Shown here one piece after another: positions 18,634 through 26,038 of a stretch of DNA of 36,200 nt. The DNA is from Polychytrium aggregatum (lineage: Eukaryota; Chytridiomycota; Chytridiomycetes; Polychytriales): contig NW_026516470.1 in the NCBI RefSeq assembly GCF_025602895.1, forward strand, positions 1 to 36,200, read 5' to 3'. The position numbers and the translations under genes are program-made. Positions within the stretch are counted from its first letter, which is position 1. Each line of letters begins with the position of its first letter. A model generated the notes under the pieces. It saw only the letters and a list, made by a program, of their open reading frames with translations. It was not told the DNA's origin and searched no databases.

Positions 18634-19587
18634 ATGGCTGAGCCTGCTGCACCCCCTGCAGACCTCAACGCGTATCTGGCGCGCATGGAGGAGCGTATGA
18701 ACGCCCTCATGACCCAGAACGCTGCTCTCCATCGTCAGATCCAAGATCTGCAAGCTCCCGCCGCCGCTCCCCGCCAGGTCTACCAGGTCAACAAGCCCAA
18801 GGAGTTCCTAGGTTCCCGCGATGAAACGACGGCCTTCCTCGCCCAGTGCCACCTGGTTTTCCTCGCCGATCCTGCCTTCTTCGCGCCCGAGCGCCAGAAG
18901 GTCCTGTACGCCACCTCCTTCCTCCGCGGTGAAGCCTTCAAGTGGTACGAGGCCGCCTTCTACATGGCCAACCGCTTCCCGGCTTCCTTCGCGGATTTTG
19001 AAGTTGCCCTCAAGTCGACCTTCGGTGAGGACACGGCCTCCTCGCAAGATAAGGCCTTGAACGACCTCAAGCGCTTGGTCCAGCTCAAGTCCTGCCAAGC
19101 CTTCGCCACCCGCTTCGTCCAGCTCGCCGCCCGCGTCCAGACTGATGAACCCACCAAGATGCACTTCTTCAAGGAGGGTTTGAAGTCTGAGGTCAAGTTC
19201 CACCTCATCGGTCTCCGCCCCGCTCCCGCTTCCCTGCCTGAGTTGATCAAGGCAGCGGTCGAGTACGACGATGCCCTCCATCGTCTCAAGATCTCCTCCC
19301 GTTCCCAACCTCCTCCTCCTTCTTCTCGCTCTGCTCCCCATCACCACCATTCTCCCGCGCATGTTTCTTCTTCCTCCTCTTCTGCACCCACTCCCATGGA
19401 CCTTGACTCTGTCTCGGTCCGCCCTGCTAAGCTCTCCGACGTCGAGAAAAAGCGACGTCGTGAGCAGGGTCTCTGCCTGTACTGCGGGGAAAAGTCTTGT
19501 CCCGGCAGTCGCGATGTTCAGCAGTGCCCGGTTCTGGTCAAACGGAACTCGGGAAATGCCCACAGCCGAGCAGCACCTCGCAAGTAA
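18634..19587 (+). CDS. gag: C1 Gag, 317 aa
   Basis: Structural particle protein. The ATG at 18634 (MAEPAAPP) is the first in frame; the frame is open a little upstream to the primer site but without ATG. A short coiled coil (LARMEERMNALMTQNAALHRQIQDL) precedes the Gag helical domain (GEAFKWYEAAF, FGEDTASSQDKALNDLKRL, FATRFVQLAARV, FFKEGLKSEVKFHL). A Ser/Pro/His-rich linker leads to an aberrant zinc knuckle: CLYCGEKSCPGSRDVQQC has Cys in place of the usual His and a longer final spacing. The stop TAA (19585-19587) lies in the loop of the frameshift hairpin. Confidence 0.92.
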   Translation: MAEPAAPPADLNAYLARMEERMNALMTQNAALHRQIQDLQAPAAAPRQVYQVNKPKEFLGSRDETTAFLAQCHLVFLADPAFFAPERQKVLYATSFLRGEAFKWYEAAFYMANRFPASFADFEVALKSTFGEDTASSQDKALNDLKRLVQLKSCQAFATRFVQLAARVQTDEPTKMHFFKEGLKSEVKFHLIGLRPAPASLPELIKAAVEYDDALHRLKISSRSQPPPPSSRSAPHHHHSPAHVSSSSSSAPTPMDLDSVSVRPAKLSDVEKKRRREQGLCLYCGEKSCPGSRDVQQCPVLVKRNSGNAHSRAAPRK

Positions 19588-22500
19588 GCGAGGTGGTCTG
19601 TTCGGCGATACGAACATCTTCCCCCTCTGACTCGTCATTATCGGACGATAAGCTTCTTCTTCCGGCCACCCTTGTCGTCATGAGTCTTTCTGGCCCGGTC
19701 TCCATCTCCCTTTCTGTCTTTATTGATGATGGATGCACCGCTCTTGCCCTCATTGATCCTGCCTTTGCGGATCTCCATAAACTCTCTCTTATCCCTCTTT
19801 CTACTCCCTACTCCGTTTCCCTTGCTGATGGTTCTTCGGCCGGTTTCATTCGTTTCCAAACCGTTCCTGTGACGTTGACCATTGGTTCCCACACCGAGTC
19901 GATTTCTTTTCTTGTGACTCGACTCTCCACCACTCCCATCACTCTTGGTCTTCCCTGGATGCGCTTGCATAATCCAGTTGTCAATTGGAAGTCCCTCTCC
20001 CTTTCGTTCTCCGATCCCTCTTGCCTTGCTGATGGACACATCCTCGCGGATGTCTCTGCTTCCTCCTTGGACACTTCGTCCCCTTCCGGCTATTCGCCTC
20101 CCCCTTCGGGCACTTCGCCTTTGACTCCTCCCTCCGGTCCTTCCCTTACACCGGTTCCCTCCTTTGGCACTTCGCCTTCCCTTTCTTCCCGCCTTGACTC
20201 TGCTTCGCTTTCTGAAGAGCCAACGGCTTTATCTTCGCCCGACATTGAGCTCGTTAATGCGGCGAGTCTTCTCCGTCTTGCACGGGAAGACAAGCTCGAC
20301 ATTTTCGCTGCCCAAATGGATATCCGTCCTCCTTCGCCGGAGACGTATCCTACGGTGTCGATAAGGTCCGTGCTCACGACGAAGGTGTATGCCGAGTCTG
20401 GCACCCCTGTTGACTCTCGAGGTGTCCCGCTCAAATACAATGAGTTTGGCGACGTTTTCAGCCTCAAGTCTGACCCTCCTTCTTCCTTGCCTCCTCACCG
20501 TCCGTATGACTTGTCTATTGAGTTTGTACGGACCGAGGATGGAAAGGAACCTCGTTTGCCAAAGCCGGGGAAAGTCTATCCTTTGTCCCCGGCCGAGGAA
20601 TCTGCTCTTTCGGAGTATCTGACCAACGCCCTCGCACGTGGTTGGATCTCCAAATCCTCTTCTCCCGTTGGTGCTCCCTGCTTCTTCGTGAAGAAGCCCA
20701 ATGGTGGTCTTCGCCTTTGCGTCGACTACCGGGGCCTCAATGCCATCACGAAGAAGAACCGCTACCCTCTTCCCCTCTTCCAGGATCTTCTGGATAAACT
20801 TTCTTCTGCCCGCGTCTTCTCACACCTTGACCTTCCTGATGCTTACCACTTGGTTCGTGTCAAGAAGGGCGATGAGTGGAAGACTGCTTTTGTTTGCAAA
20901 TCTGGCTCTTACGAGTACAATGTTATCCCCTTTGGTCTTTCGAATGCCCCCGCTGCTTTTCAGTTTTTTATGAACGACATCTTCTCGGACCTCCTTGGTG
21001 TCTGTGTTGTCATTTATCTTGACGACATCCTGATCTTCTCAAAAGATCCCCTGGAGCATGAGGAGCATGTTAAGCTTGTTCTTTCTCGCCTTCGTGAACA
21101 CTCTCTTAAGGTCAATCCGGCCAAGTGTTCTTTTGACCTTTCTGAAGTTGACTTTCTCGGCATGATCATTTCTGCCGATGGCATTAAAATGGACCCTGCC
21201 AAGGTCGAGGCCGTTTCCCTTTGGCCTGTTCCCTCTTCTGCTCGCGACATCCAAGTTTTTATTGGTTTCGCAAACTTTTACCGCCGCTTCGTCAAGGACT
21301 TTTCCGCACTTGCTCGTCCTTTGACTTCACTCACCACCAAATCCTCCACCTTCTCTTGGTCTCCCGAGGCCCAAGAGGCTTTTGATTCTCTTAAACGTTC
21401 ATTCACTTCCGCACCTATTCTTCGTTACTTTGATTTCTCCAAACCCGCTGTCATCGAGCCCGATGCTTCTGACTTTGCTCTGGGTGCCGTCCTTTCCCAG
21501 TTTGACCCTGACGGCGCTCTTCACCCCGTTGCTTTTCACTCTCGGCAATTCCGTCCCGCCGAGGTGAATTATGACACCCACGACAAAGAGCTCCTTGCTA
21601 TTGTCGATTCCTTTACTGCCTGGCGTCATTACTTGATGGCTGCCGACCCCGATCATCCCACTCTTGTTTTCTCTGATCACCAGAACCTCACCCGGTTCAC
21701 TTCCGCTTCCCAACTTTCTCGCCGCCAGTTCCGGTGGGCCCAATTCCTTTCTGATTTTGCTTTTCGCATTTACCACCGCCCTGGTCGCCTCAACACCAAA
21801 GCCGATGCTCTCAGTCGCCGTTCTGACTTTGAGATAAAGCCTGGTGACTCCCTCCACTCCACCAACTTCCTTCAGCTGTTCGAGTCTATTTCTCTCGACA
21901 GCATCACCGTTATCGGCTCGAACCCCGATTTTCTTTCCGAGATTCGAGCTGCCACCCTTTCTTGTTCCCTTCTTTCTGACTTCAACGCCAAACGTCTTGA
22001 TGGCGATTACTCCTTCCGTGACGGTCTCCTTTACTTTAAAGACCTGATCGTTGTCCCTTCCCCCGAGCTCCAGCTCAAAGTGTTTGAGCAACGTCACTGC
22101 TCCGCTGCCGCTGGTCACTTTGGTCTTGCCAAGACCGTTGAGCTCATCTCCCGGGACTTTCACTGGCCCCGGCTTCGTAAGTCTGTGCGTCGCTTCATTG
22201 CTAATTGTGAAGCGTGCCAGCGAGCCAAGCCGTCCCGTCACTCCCCTTATGGTTTACTTCACCCTCTCCCCGTTCCTTCCGAACGTTGGTGGGACCTGTC
22301 GATGGACTTCATCACGGATCTCCCACCTTCGAACGGCTTTGACTCCATCTTCGTGGTTAAGGACCGCCTGTCCAAACAAGCACACTTTGTGCCCACCACG
22401 AAGACGGTTACAGGCGAGCAAACCGCCGAACTCTTCCTCTCCCACATCTTCCGCTTGCATGGTTGTCCCCGGTCTATTGTTTCGGACCGAGGAACTCAGT

Positions 22501-23372
22501 TTACTTCGGCCTTCTGGAGGCGCTTCAATGAGCTTCTGAAGACGAAGATTTCCCTTTCTTCTGCCTTCCACCCCGAGACCGACGGTTCGACCGAGGTTCT
22601 CAACCAGGTCATCGAGCAGTATTTGCGTATCCATTGCAATTACCTGCAAGACGACTGGACCCTTCACCTTCCCCTTGCCGAGTTCACTTACAACAACTCG
22701 GAAAACACCTCCACTGGCATGACTCCCTTCTTTGCAGTCCATGGCCATCACCCCATTTTTGATCCCTCCATCATCCGTGATCCTTCTGTTGTGCCCTCTG
22801 CCGAAGAACGTGTCGACCGACTTCAGACCGTTCTCGAGGATCTCAAGGCCAACCTCCGGGTTGCCCAAGAGTCCTACACTTTGCAGGCCAACAAATCCCG
22901 TCTCCCCACTCCCGACATCTCCGTTGGCGACCTCGTTTTTCTTGATCGTCGCCACATCCGCACCCTTCGTCCCTCCAACAAGCTTGATCAGAAAAAGCTT
23001 GGCCCCTTTAAAGTTCTTCGCCGCATCAACCCCGTTGCCTTTGAACTTAAACTCCCTTCCACACTCAAAGTCCACCCCGTCTTTCATGTATCCCTCCTTG
23101 AACCCCGAACGAAGGACATTGTTCCCGAGTTCACCCAACCCGAACCTCCACCCATTCTTGTTGACTCCCAGGAAGAGTTTGAGGTCGAGACTGTTCTCGA
23201 TTCTCGGCTCTTCCGTGGTCGCTTACAGTACTTGGTTCAGTGGAAGGGCTATTCCGAGACTGACCGGTCTTGGGAGCCCGCTGCCAATGTTTCCCACGCC
23301 ACTGATCTTGTTGCTGACTTCCACCTTCGCTATCCCTCAAAGCCGAAGGCGACGCCCGGAGTTCGTCGCTAA
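19497..23372 (+). CDS. pol: C1 Pol polyprotein (PR-RT-RH-IN-chromodomain)
   Basis: The open frame of 1291 codons overlaps gag by 91 bp; entry is expected by slippage at 19551-19557 rather than at its first codon. Approximate positions in the frame: protease-like FIDDGCTAL at 76, with Asp where Ser/Thr is usual, plus LGLPWMRL; reverse transcriptase [24 protein letters not shown] at about 507; RNase H EPDASDFALG at about 653, KADALSRR; integrase zinc finger (GHFG ... CEACQRAK) at 870-905; integrase triad at about 936, 994, 1028 (MDFITDLPP, VSDRGTQF, TDGSTEVL); GPF at 1168; chromodomain FEVETVLDSRLF to WEPAANV at 1228-1270. No disruption is seen. Confidence 0.95.
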   Translation: MSRQSRCSAVPGSGQTELGKCPQPSSTSQVSEVVCSAIRTSSPSDSSLSDDKLLLPATLVVMSLSGPVSISLSVFIDDGCTALALIDPAFADLHKLSLIPLSTPYSVSLADGSSAGFIRFQTVPVTLTIGSHTESISFLVTRLSTTPITLGLPWMRLHNPVVNWKSLSLSFSDPSCLADGHILADVSASSLDTSSPSGYSPPPSGTSPLTPPSGPSLTPVPSFGTSPSLSSRLDSASLSEEPTALSSPDIELVNAASLLRLAREDKLDIFAAQMDIRPPSPETYPTVSIRSVLTTKVYAESGTPVDSRGVPLKYNEFGDVFSLKSDPPSSLPPHRPYDLSIEFVRTEDGKEPRLPKPGKVYPLSPAEESALSEYLTNALARGWISKSSSPVGAPCFFVKKPNGGLRLCVDYRGLNAITKKNRYPLPLFQDLLDKLSSARVFSHLDLPDAYHLVRVKKGDEWKTAFVCKSGSYEYNVIPFGLSNAPAAFQFFMNDIFSDLLGVCVVIYLDDILIFSKDPLEHEEHVKLVLSRLREHSLKVNPAKCSFDLSEVDFLGMIISADGIKMDPAKVEAVSLWPVPSSARDIQVFIGFANFYRRFVKDFSALARPLTSLTTKSSTFSWSPEAQEAFDSLKRSFTSAPILRYFDFSKPAVIEPDASDFALGAVLSQFDPDGALHPVAFHSRQFRPAEVNYDTHDKELLAIVDSFTAWRHYLMAADPDHPTLVFSDHQNLTRFTSASQLSRRQFRWAQFLSDFAFRIYHRPGRLNTKADALSRRSDFEIKPGDSLHSTNFLQLFESISLDSITVIGSNPDFLSEIRAATLSCSLLSDFNAKRLDGDYSFRDGLLYFKDLIVVPSPELQLKVFEQRHCSAAAGHFGLAKTVELISRDFHWPRLRKSVRRFIANCEACQRAKPSRHSPYGLLHPLPVPSERWWDLSMDFITDLPPSNGFDSIFVVKDRLSKQAHFVPTTKTVTGEQTAELFLSHIFRLHGCPRSIVSDRGTQFTSAFWRRFNELLKTKISLSSAFHPETDGSTEVLNQVIEQYLRIHCNYLQDDWTLHLPLAEFTYNNSENTSTGMTPFFAVHGHHPIFDPSIIRDPSVVPSAEERVDRLQTVLEDLKANLRVAQESYTLQANKSRLPTPDISVGDLVFLDRRHIRTLRPSNKLDQKKLGPFKVLRRINPVAFELKLPSTLKVHPVFHVSLLEPRTKDIVPEFTQPEPPPILVDSQEEFEVETVLDSRLFRGRLQYLVQWKGYSETDRSWEPAANVSHATDLVADFHLRYPSKPKATPGVRR
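19551..19606 (+). promoter_or_regulatory. C1 gag-pol -1 frameshift signal
   Basis: GGGAAAT at 19551-19557 is phased G_GGA_AAT in gag. A 7-nt spacer (gcccaca) follows. Then GCCGAGCAG (19565-19573) pairs with CTGTTCGGC (19598-19606, one G-U pair), and directly inside it CACCTCGC (19574-19581) pairs with GCGAGGTG (19588-19595). That gives about 17 bp with a 2-nt bulge and a 6-nt loop holding most of the gag stop. Pol is open in the -1 frame. Confidence 0.87.
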
Positions 23373-23384
23373 GGAAGGGGATGA
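23371..23384 (+). other. Polypurine tract of C1
   Basis: AAGGAAGGGGATGA lies between the pol stop and the 3' LTR, the expected place for the plus-strand primer. The same tract is found in C2 (complement of 31745-31758). Confidence 0.75.
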
Positions 23385-24175
23385 TGTTAGGGATAGCTTC
23401 TGCTTGTTCTCCACTTTGACTGCACACTTGGCTGTTCTTTTGCCTTTCTGTTTGTTTGTGTGTAGCTTTGCAGTTCCCCTCCAATTTTCCGCCTTTTGCC
23501 TGCCATTTCCGCTCCTTCCGCACTTCCGTTTCCCCGCGCTGCTCCGCTTCCTTTGTCTTCTTCGCACGCGCCGGTTTGTTTGTGCACGCGCCTTGCTGCG
23601 ATTGGTTGCAATTCGGCTGCCGGTCATGTGTCCCACCACCGGTGACTCATGACCTGCCTGACCGCCCCGATCTCTTGTTCATCTCGCATGCATTTGCCCC
23701 AACCTTATACTTGACCAATCCGCTTCTTGGACGTTGAGTCACATTGCTTCGCCTTTGCACGTTTCTCCTGCCAGGTGCTTCGCTTTTGCTTGCGCCTCCC
23801 TCGCTTTGGTTCTCTGCCTGTCTCGGTGGTCCTTCTCGGCCCTCGTTCGTGCATCGCCCCCTTCGCCCTGCTCGATCGCCCACTTTTCCCTCCCTTGGCC
23901 GCCCTTCGCTGCCAAGTCCGGACTTGTCTATAAATAGCCTGACCCCCGCGATGTGTAGTCGAACCTCAGCGTTCAAAATAGGACTAAATAAAGTGCCTTC
24001 TACTTTATTCTCTGAGTGTTCCTCACGTCTCATTTCGAGACTAGTCTTATCTTGAACGGATCTTTGCTTCCCTCGCTCCCTCTCCGAGTCCACTTCGGAC
24101 TTTACCCTTGCCTTCCCTGAGCTCACTTCGAGCTCACTTCTTCTTTTGCCGTTGAGTCCCCTTCGGACTCTAACA
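23385..24175 (+). repeat. 3' LTR of C1 (791 bp)
   Basis: Same length and, by eye, the same sequence as 17772-18562. Target copy TCCCA follows at 24176-24180. Confidence 0.95.
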
Positions 24176-24688
24176 TCCCATGGGGTTTCCATCTACTGAC
24201 GCGTCGCGCACCGAGTTGACCCCGTGGGAAACTATGGAACCAAGCTGCCAATCCACGGCAGGGTTACACTCCTGAAGCCATGGGAAACCCAAAATAATGG
24301 CAAAGTGGGGGGAGTTACAAGGGAAAATATCAAAGACCATAGCGTGGGAACGGGGGAGAGGATGGACGTCAAGATCACAGGGGTACGTCTCGTCTGTGAT
24401 CAGTTGGGTAGAGGAATTGTCTGCGAGGTAGACTCTAAGGGGCTTTGGTTTCTTTCTAATAGGAATGTGGCGATGCTGAACAAGGTTGGAATCGAGGAGG
24501 TTACACGAAGAGCCCGAGTCAATAAGGGCGTTACACAAGATTGTGCTACCATGCAAGTGAAGTGTAACAGGGACAATGAGGCTCCTTGGAGCCTTTCGAG
24601 AAGTAACAGTTGCATTAAAGAGAGTGGGGGCCGCAGAGGTATCGTCCAGGGTTAGGCCCCTTACTGTGCCTGGACGCTGAAGTTTGGG
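24176..24688 (-). pseudogene. pol: D pol, N-terminal part (protease), cut off by C1
   Basis: Read from the frameshift site at 24688 on the minus strand in the -1 frame (PKLQRPGTVRG, then DDTSAAPTLF). It encodes an aspartic protease with ALIDSGSSCNLLDSN, a flap-like YLADNSS and ILGFPWLQECNPAVDW. The frame is open from the end of gag to the C1 insertion. No ATG is needed if entry is by frameshift. It continues at 17771. Confidence 0.88.
24643..24688 (-). promoter_or_regulatory. D gag-pol -1 frameshift signal
   Basis: On the minus strand CCCAAAC (complement of 24682-24688) is phased C_CCA_AAC in gag. Five nt later CGTCCAGG (complement of 24669-24676) pairs perfectly with CCTGGACG (complement of 24643-24650), enclosing the gag stop in an 18-nt loop. 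Pol is open in the -1 frame across the site. Confidence 0.8.
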
Positions 24689-25590
24689 TGGCTCTTGTTG
24701 GGGCAGGTCTTGGCATGGTGACCCGGTTCACCACAGTAGAGGCAGAGGTTCTCTCTTAATCTCCTCTCCTTCTCCTCACGCGAGAGTGGGCCCTTGGGTA
24801 GGGTGTGAACGGCATCCACCTGCATGGGCTCATAGCGCGTATCATGGAGGGTGACAGGTGGCCGCCCGTGTGGTCTGGGTCCGTGCCCACCTGCCGCCTT
24901 CTCCATGCGCCGAGAGAACTGTCTATTATCAAGCTGGATACACAGGATCATGAAGCGATCCAACTGCTGCGGAACATCGAGGGTCTGGGCCAGTGCATCC
25001 TTGATGGGATCACTGAGCCCATCGTAGAAGTGCTGGTAGAGGGCTTCCTCGTTGTAGCCCGACTCGAGGGCGAGCTGCTTGAAGCGCGTCGTGTACGCGA
25101 CACAAGGTTGCCTGCCTTGGTTCAGGGTCTTGAGCTTGGACCTTGCACTCCAGACGGAGTGGGGATCCCCGAAGGTGTTATTCAGTTGAAGCCAGAAATC
25201 TTGGAGGGTCACCGGCACGTCTTCAAGGGTCCGGAACCACGATAGAGCTTGGTCCGAGAGGAGCGTTCCCGTGTAGAGGATCTTGACGCGCTCGTCCGGG
25301 AAACGCGTGGGCTGAAGCGCGATGACGTTGTTGACGTTCGCGATAAAGTTCTTGATGTCCTTGGCGGCACCAGAGAATTTGTCCGGGCAGGGGACCTTGG
25401 GCTCTCTGAAGACCACGTTGTGCTCCTGGGGCGGGGGAAGCTGAGGCACTTGGACTTGTTGAAGCATCTGGAATTGGCGATGCTGGTGCTGCAGTTGGCG
25501 TTGAAGCTCAAGGATAGTCTCTTGCTGCTGCTGGTTCTGAGTAGTCAGAGCAGCCAGCTGTTCAAGGACGGCCTGGATGGGGTCAGCCAT
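24661..25590 (-). CDS. gag: D Gag, 309 aa
   Basis: Structural particle protein. The ATG at 25590 (MADPIQAVLEQL) is chosen because the open frame upstream lacks ATG. A Gln-rich coiled coil (QNQQQQETILELQRQLQ) occupies about residues 18-45. The Gag helical domain follows (DQALSWFRTLED, FGDPHSVWSARSKLKTL, YTTRFKQLALESGY, FYDGLSDPIKDAL). One canonical CCHC knuckle CLYCGEPGHHAKTC lies near the end. The stop is inside the frameshift hairpin. The gene is intact even though pol is split by C1. Confidence 0.92.
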   Translation of the reverse strand: MADPIQAVLEQLAALTTQNQQQQETILELQRQLQHQHRQFQMLQQVQVPQLPPPQEHNVVFREPKVPCPDKFSGAAKDIKNFIANVNNVIALQPTRFPDERVKILYTGTLLSDQALSWFRTLEDVPVTLQDFWLQLNNTFGDPHSVWSARSKLKTLNQGRQPCVAYTTRFKQLALESGYNEEALYQHFYDGLSDPIKDALAQTLDVPQQLDRFMILCIQLDNRQFSRRMEKAAGGHGPRPHGRPPVTLHDTRYEPMQVDAVHTLPKGPLSREEKERRLRENLCLYCGEPGHHAKTCPNKSHPNFSVQAQ

Positions 25591-25617
25591 GGTAGTAGGA
25601 CAAGGCAAGGGGGGTGG

Positions 25618-25627
25618 AGTGAATTAT
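25618..25627 (-). other. D self-priming primer binding site
   Basis: On the minus strand ATAATTCACT, 2 nt inside the 5' LTR end, is the exact 10-nt complement of AGTGAATTAT in the D LTR (complement of 14651-14660), which begins 41 nt downstream of TATAAATA. Confidence 0.7.
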
Positions 25628-25629
25628 GA

Positions 25630-26038
25630 TGTCAGGAACGAGGCGTGGGAAACAGGTGTCAGCAGACCGAGTGGGTTCTTGACGGTGCAGACAAGGCGTG
25701 GGAATCGGAACGAGGGCAAGAACAAGGAGCAGGGGCAGGGAGCAAGGGCAAGGTACGAGAGAGTGATGATCTTATATTCAGAAAGGTGATAAGATAATTC
25801 ACTGGGTGTGATTTCCTTCTGGCCCCTGAGCTCCTCTATTTATACCTCGACCATCTAATCTATCATGTCATCGAGCTCAGCCACAGGATAAGCCACTCTG
25901 TGATCAAATAAAGTAAATGAATGAACTAATCTAATGCATGGTGCAGGAAGGTTCTAGACCGTCGCCAGTCCCGGATGCTCATGAGTGCCATGACAATGCG
26001 CTGCGCCACAACGCCAATCATGGTACGCGTTCATAACA
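25630..26038 (-). repeat. 5' LTR of D (409 bp)
   Basis: By eye identical to 14487-14895, with TATAAATA on the minus strand driving gag. Target copy CTCTC follows at 26039-26043. Confidence 0.95.

Larger units (their letters stand above)
17772..24175 (+). mobile_element. LTR retrotransposon C, copy 1, complete (6404 bp)
   Basis: Two 791-bp LTRs, identical by eye, flank a self-priming site, gag and pol, all on the plus strand. Target duplication TCCCA is seen at 17767-17771 and 24176-24180. Gag and pol are open with all expected domains. This fits a recent, possibly autonomous copy inserted opposite to D. Confidence 0.96.
14487..26038 (-). mobile_element. LTR retrotransposon D, complete but split by C1
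   Basis: Two 409-bp LTRs, identical by eye, bound the element, with target duplication CTCTC at 14482-14486 and 26039-26043; the empty site is seen in A1 near 1515. Removing C1 leaves about 5.1 kb of D. Minus-strand order is 5' LTR, self-priming site, gag, pol, 3' LTR. Frames are open apart from C1. Identical LTRs suggest D was young when C1 landed in it. Confidence 0.95.

Noticed and set aside
18034..18753. Lys/Arg-rich open frames in the C LTR (also 11774-12427, 30829-31482, 23647-24192)
   Set aside because: They lie in LTR sequence on the antisense strand, recur in every copy and have no recognisable domain.
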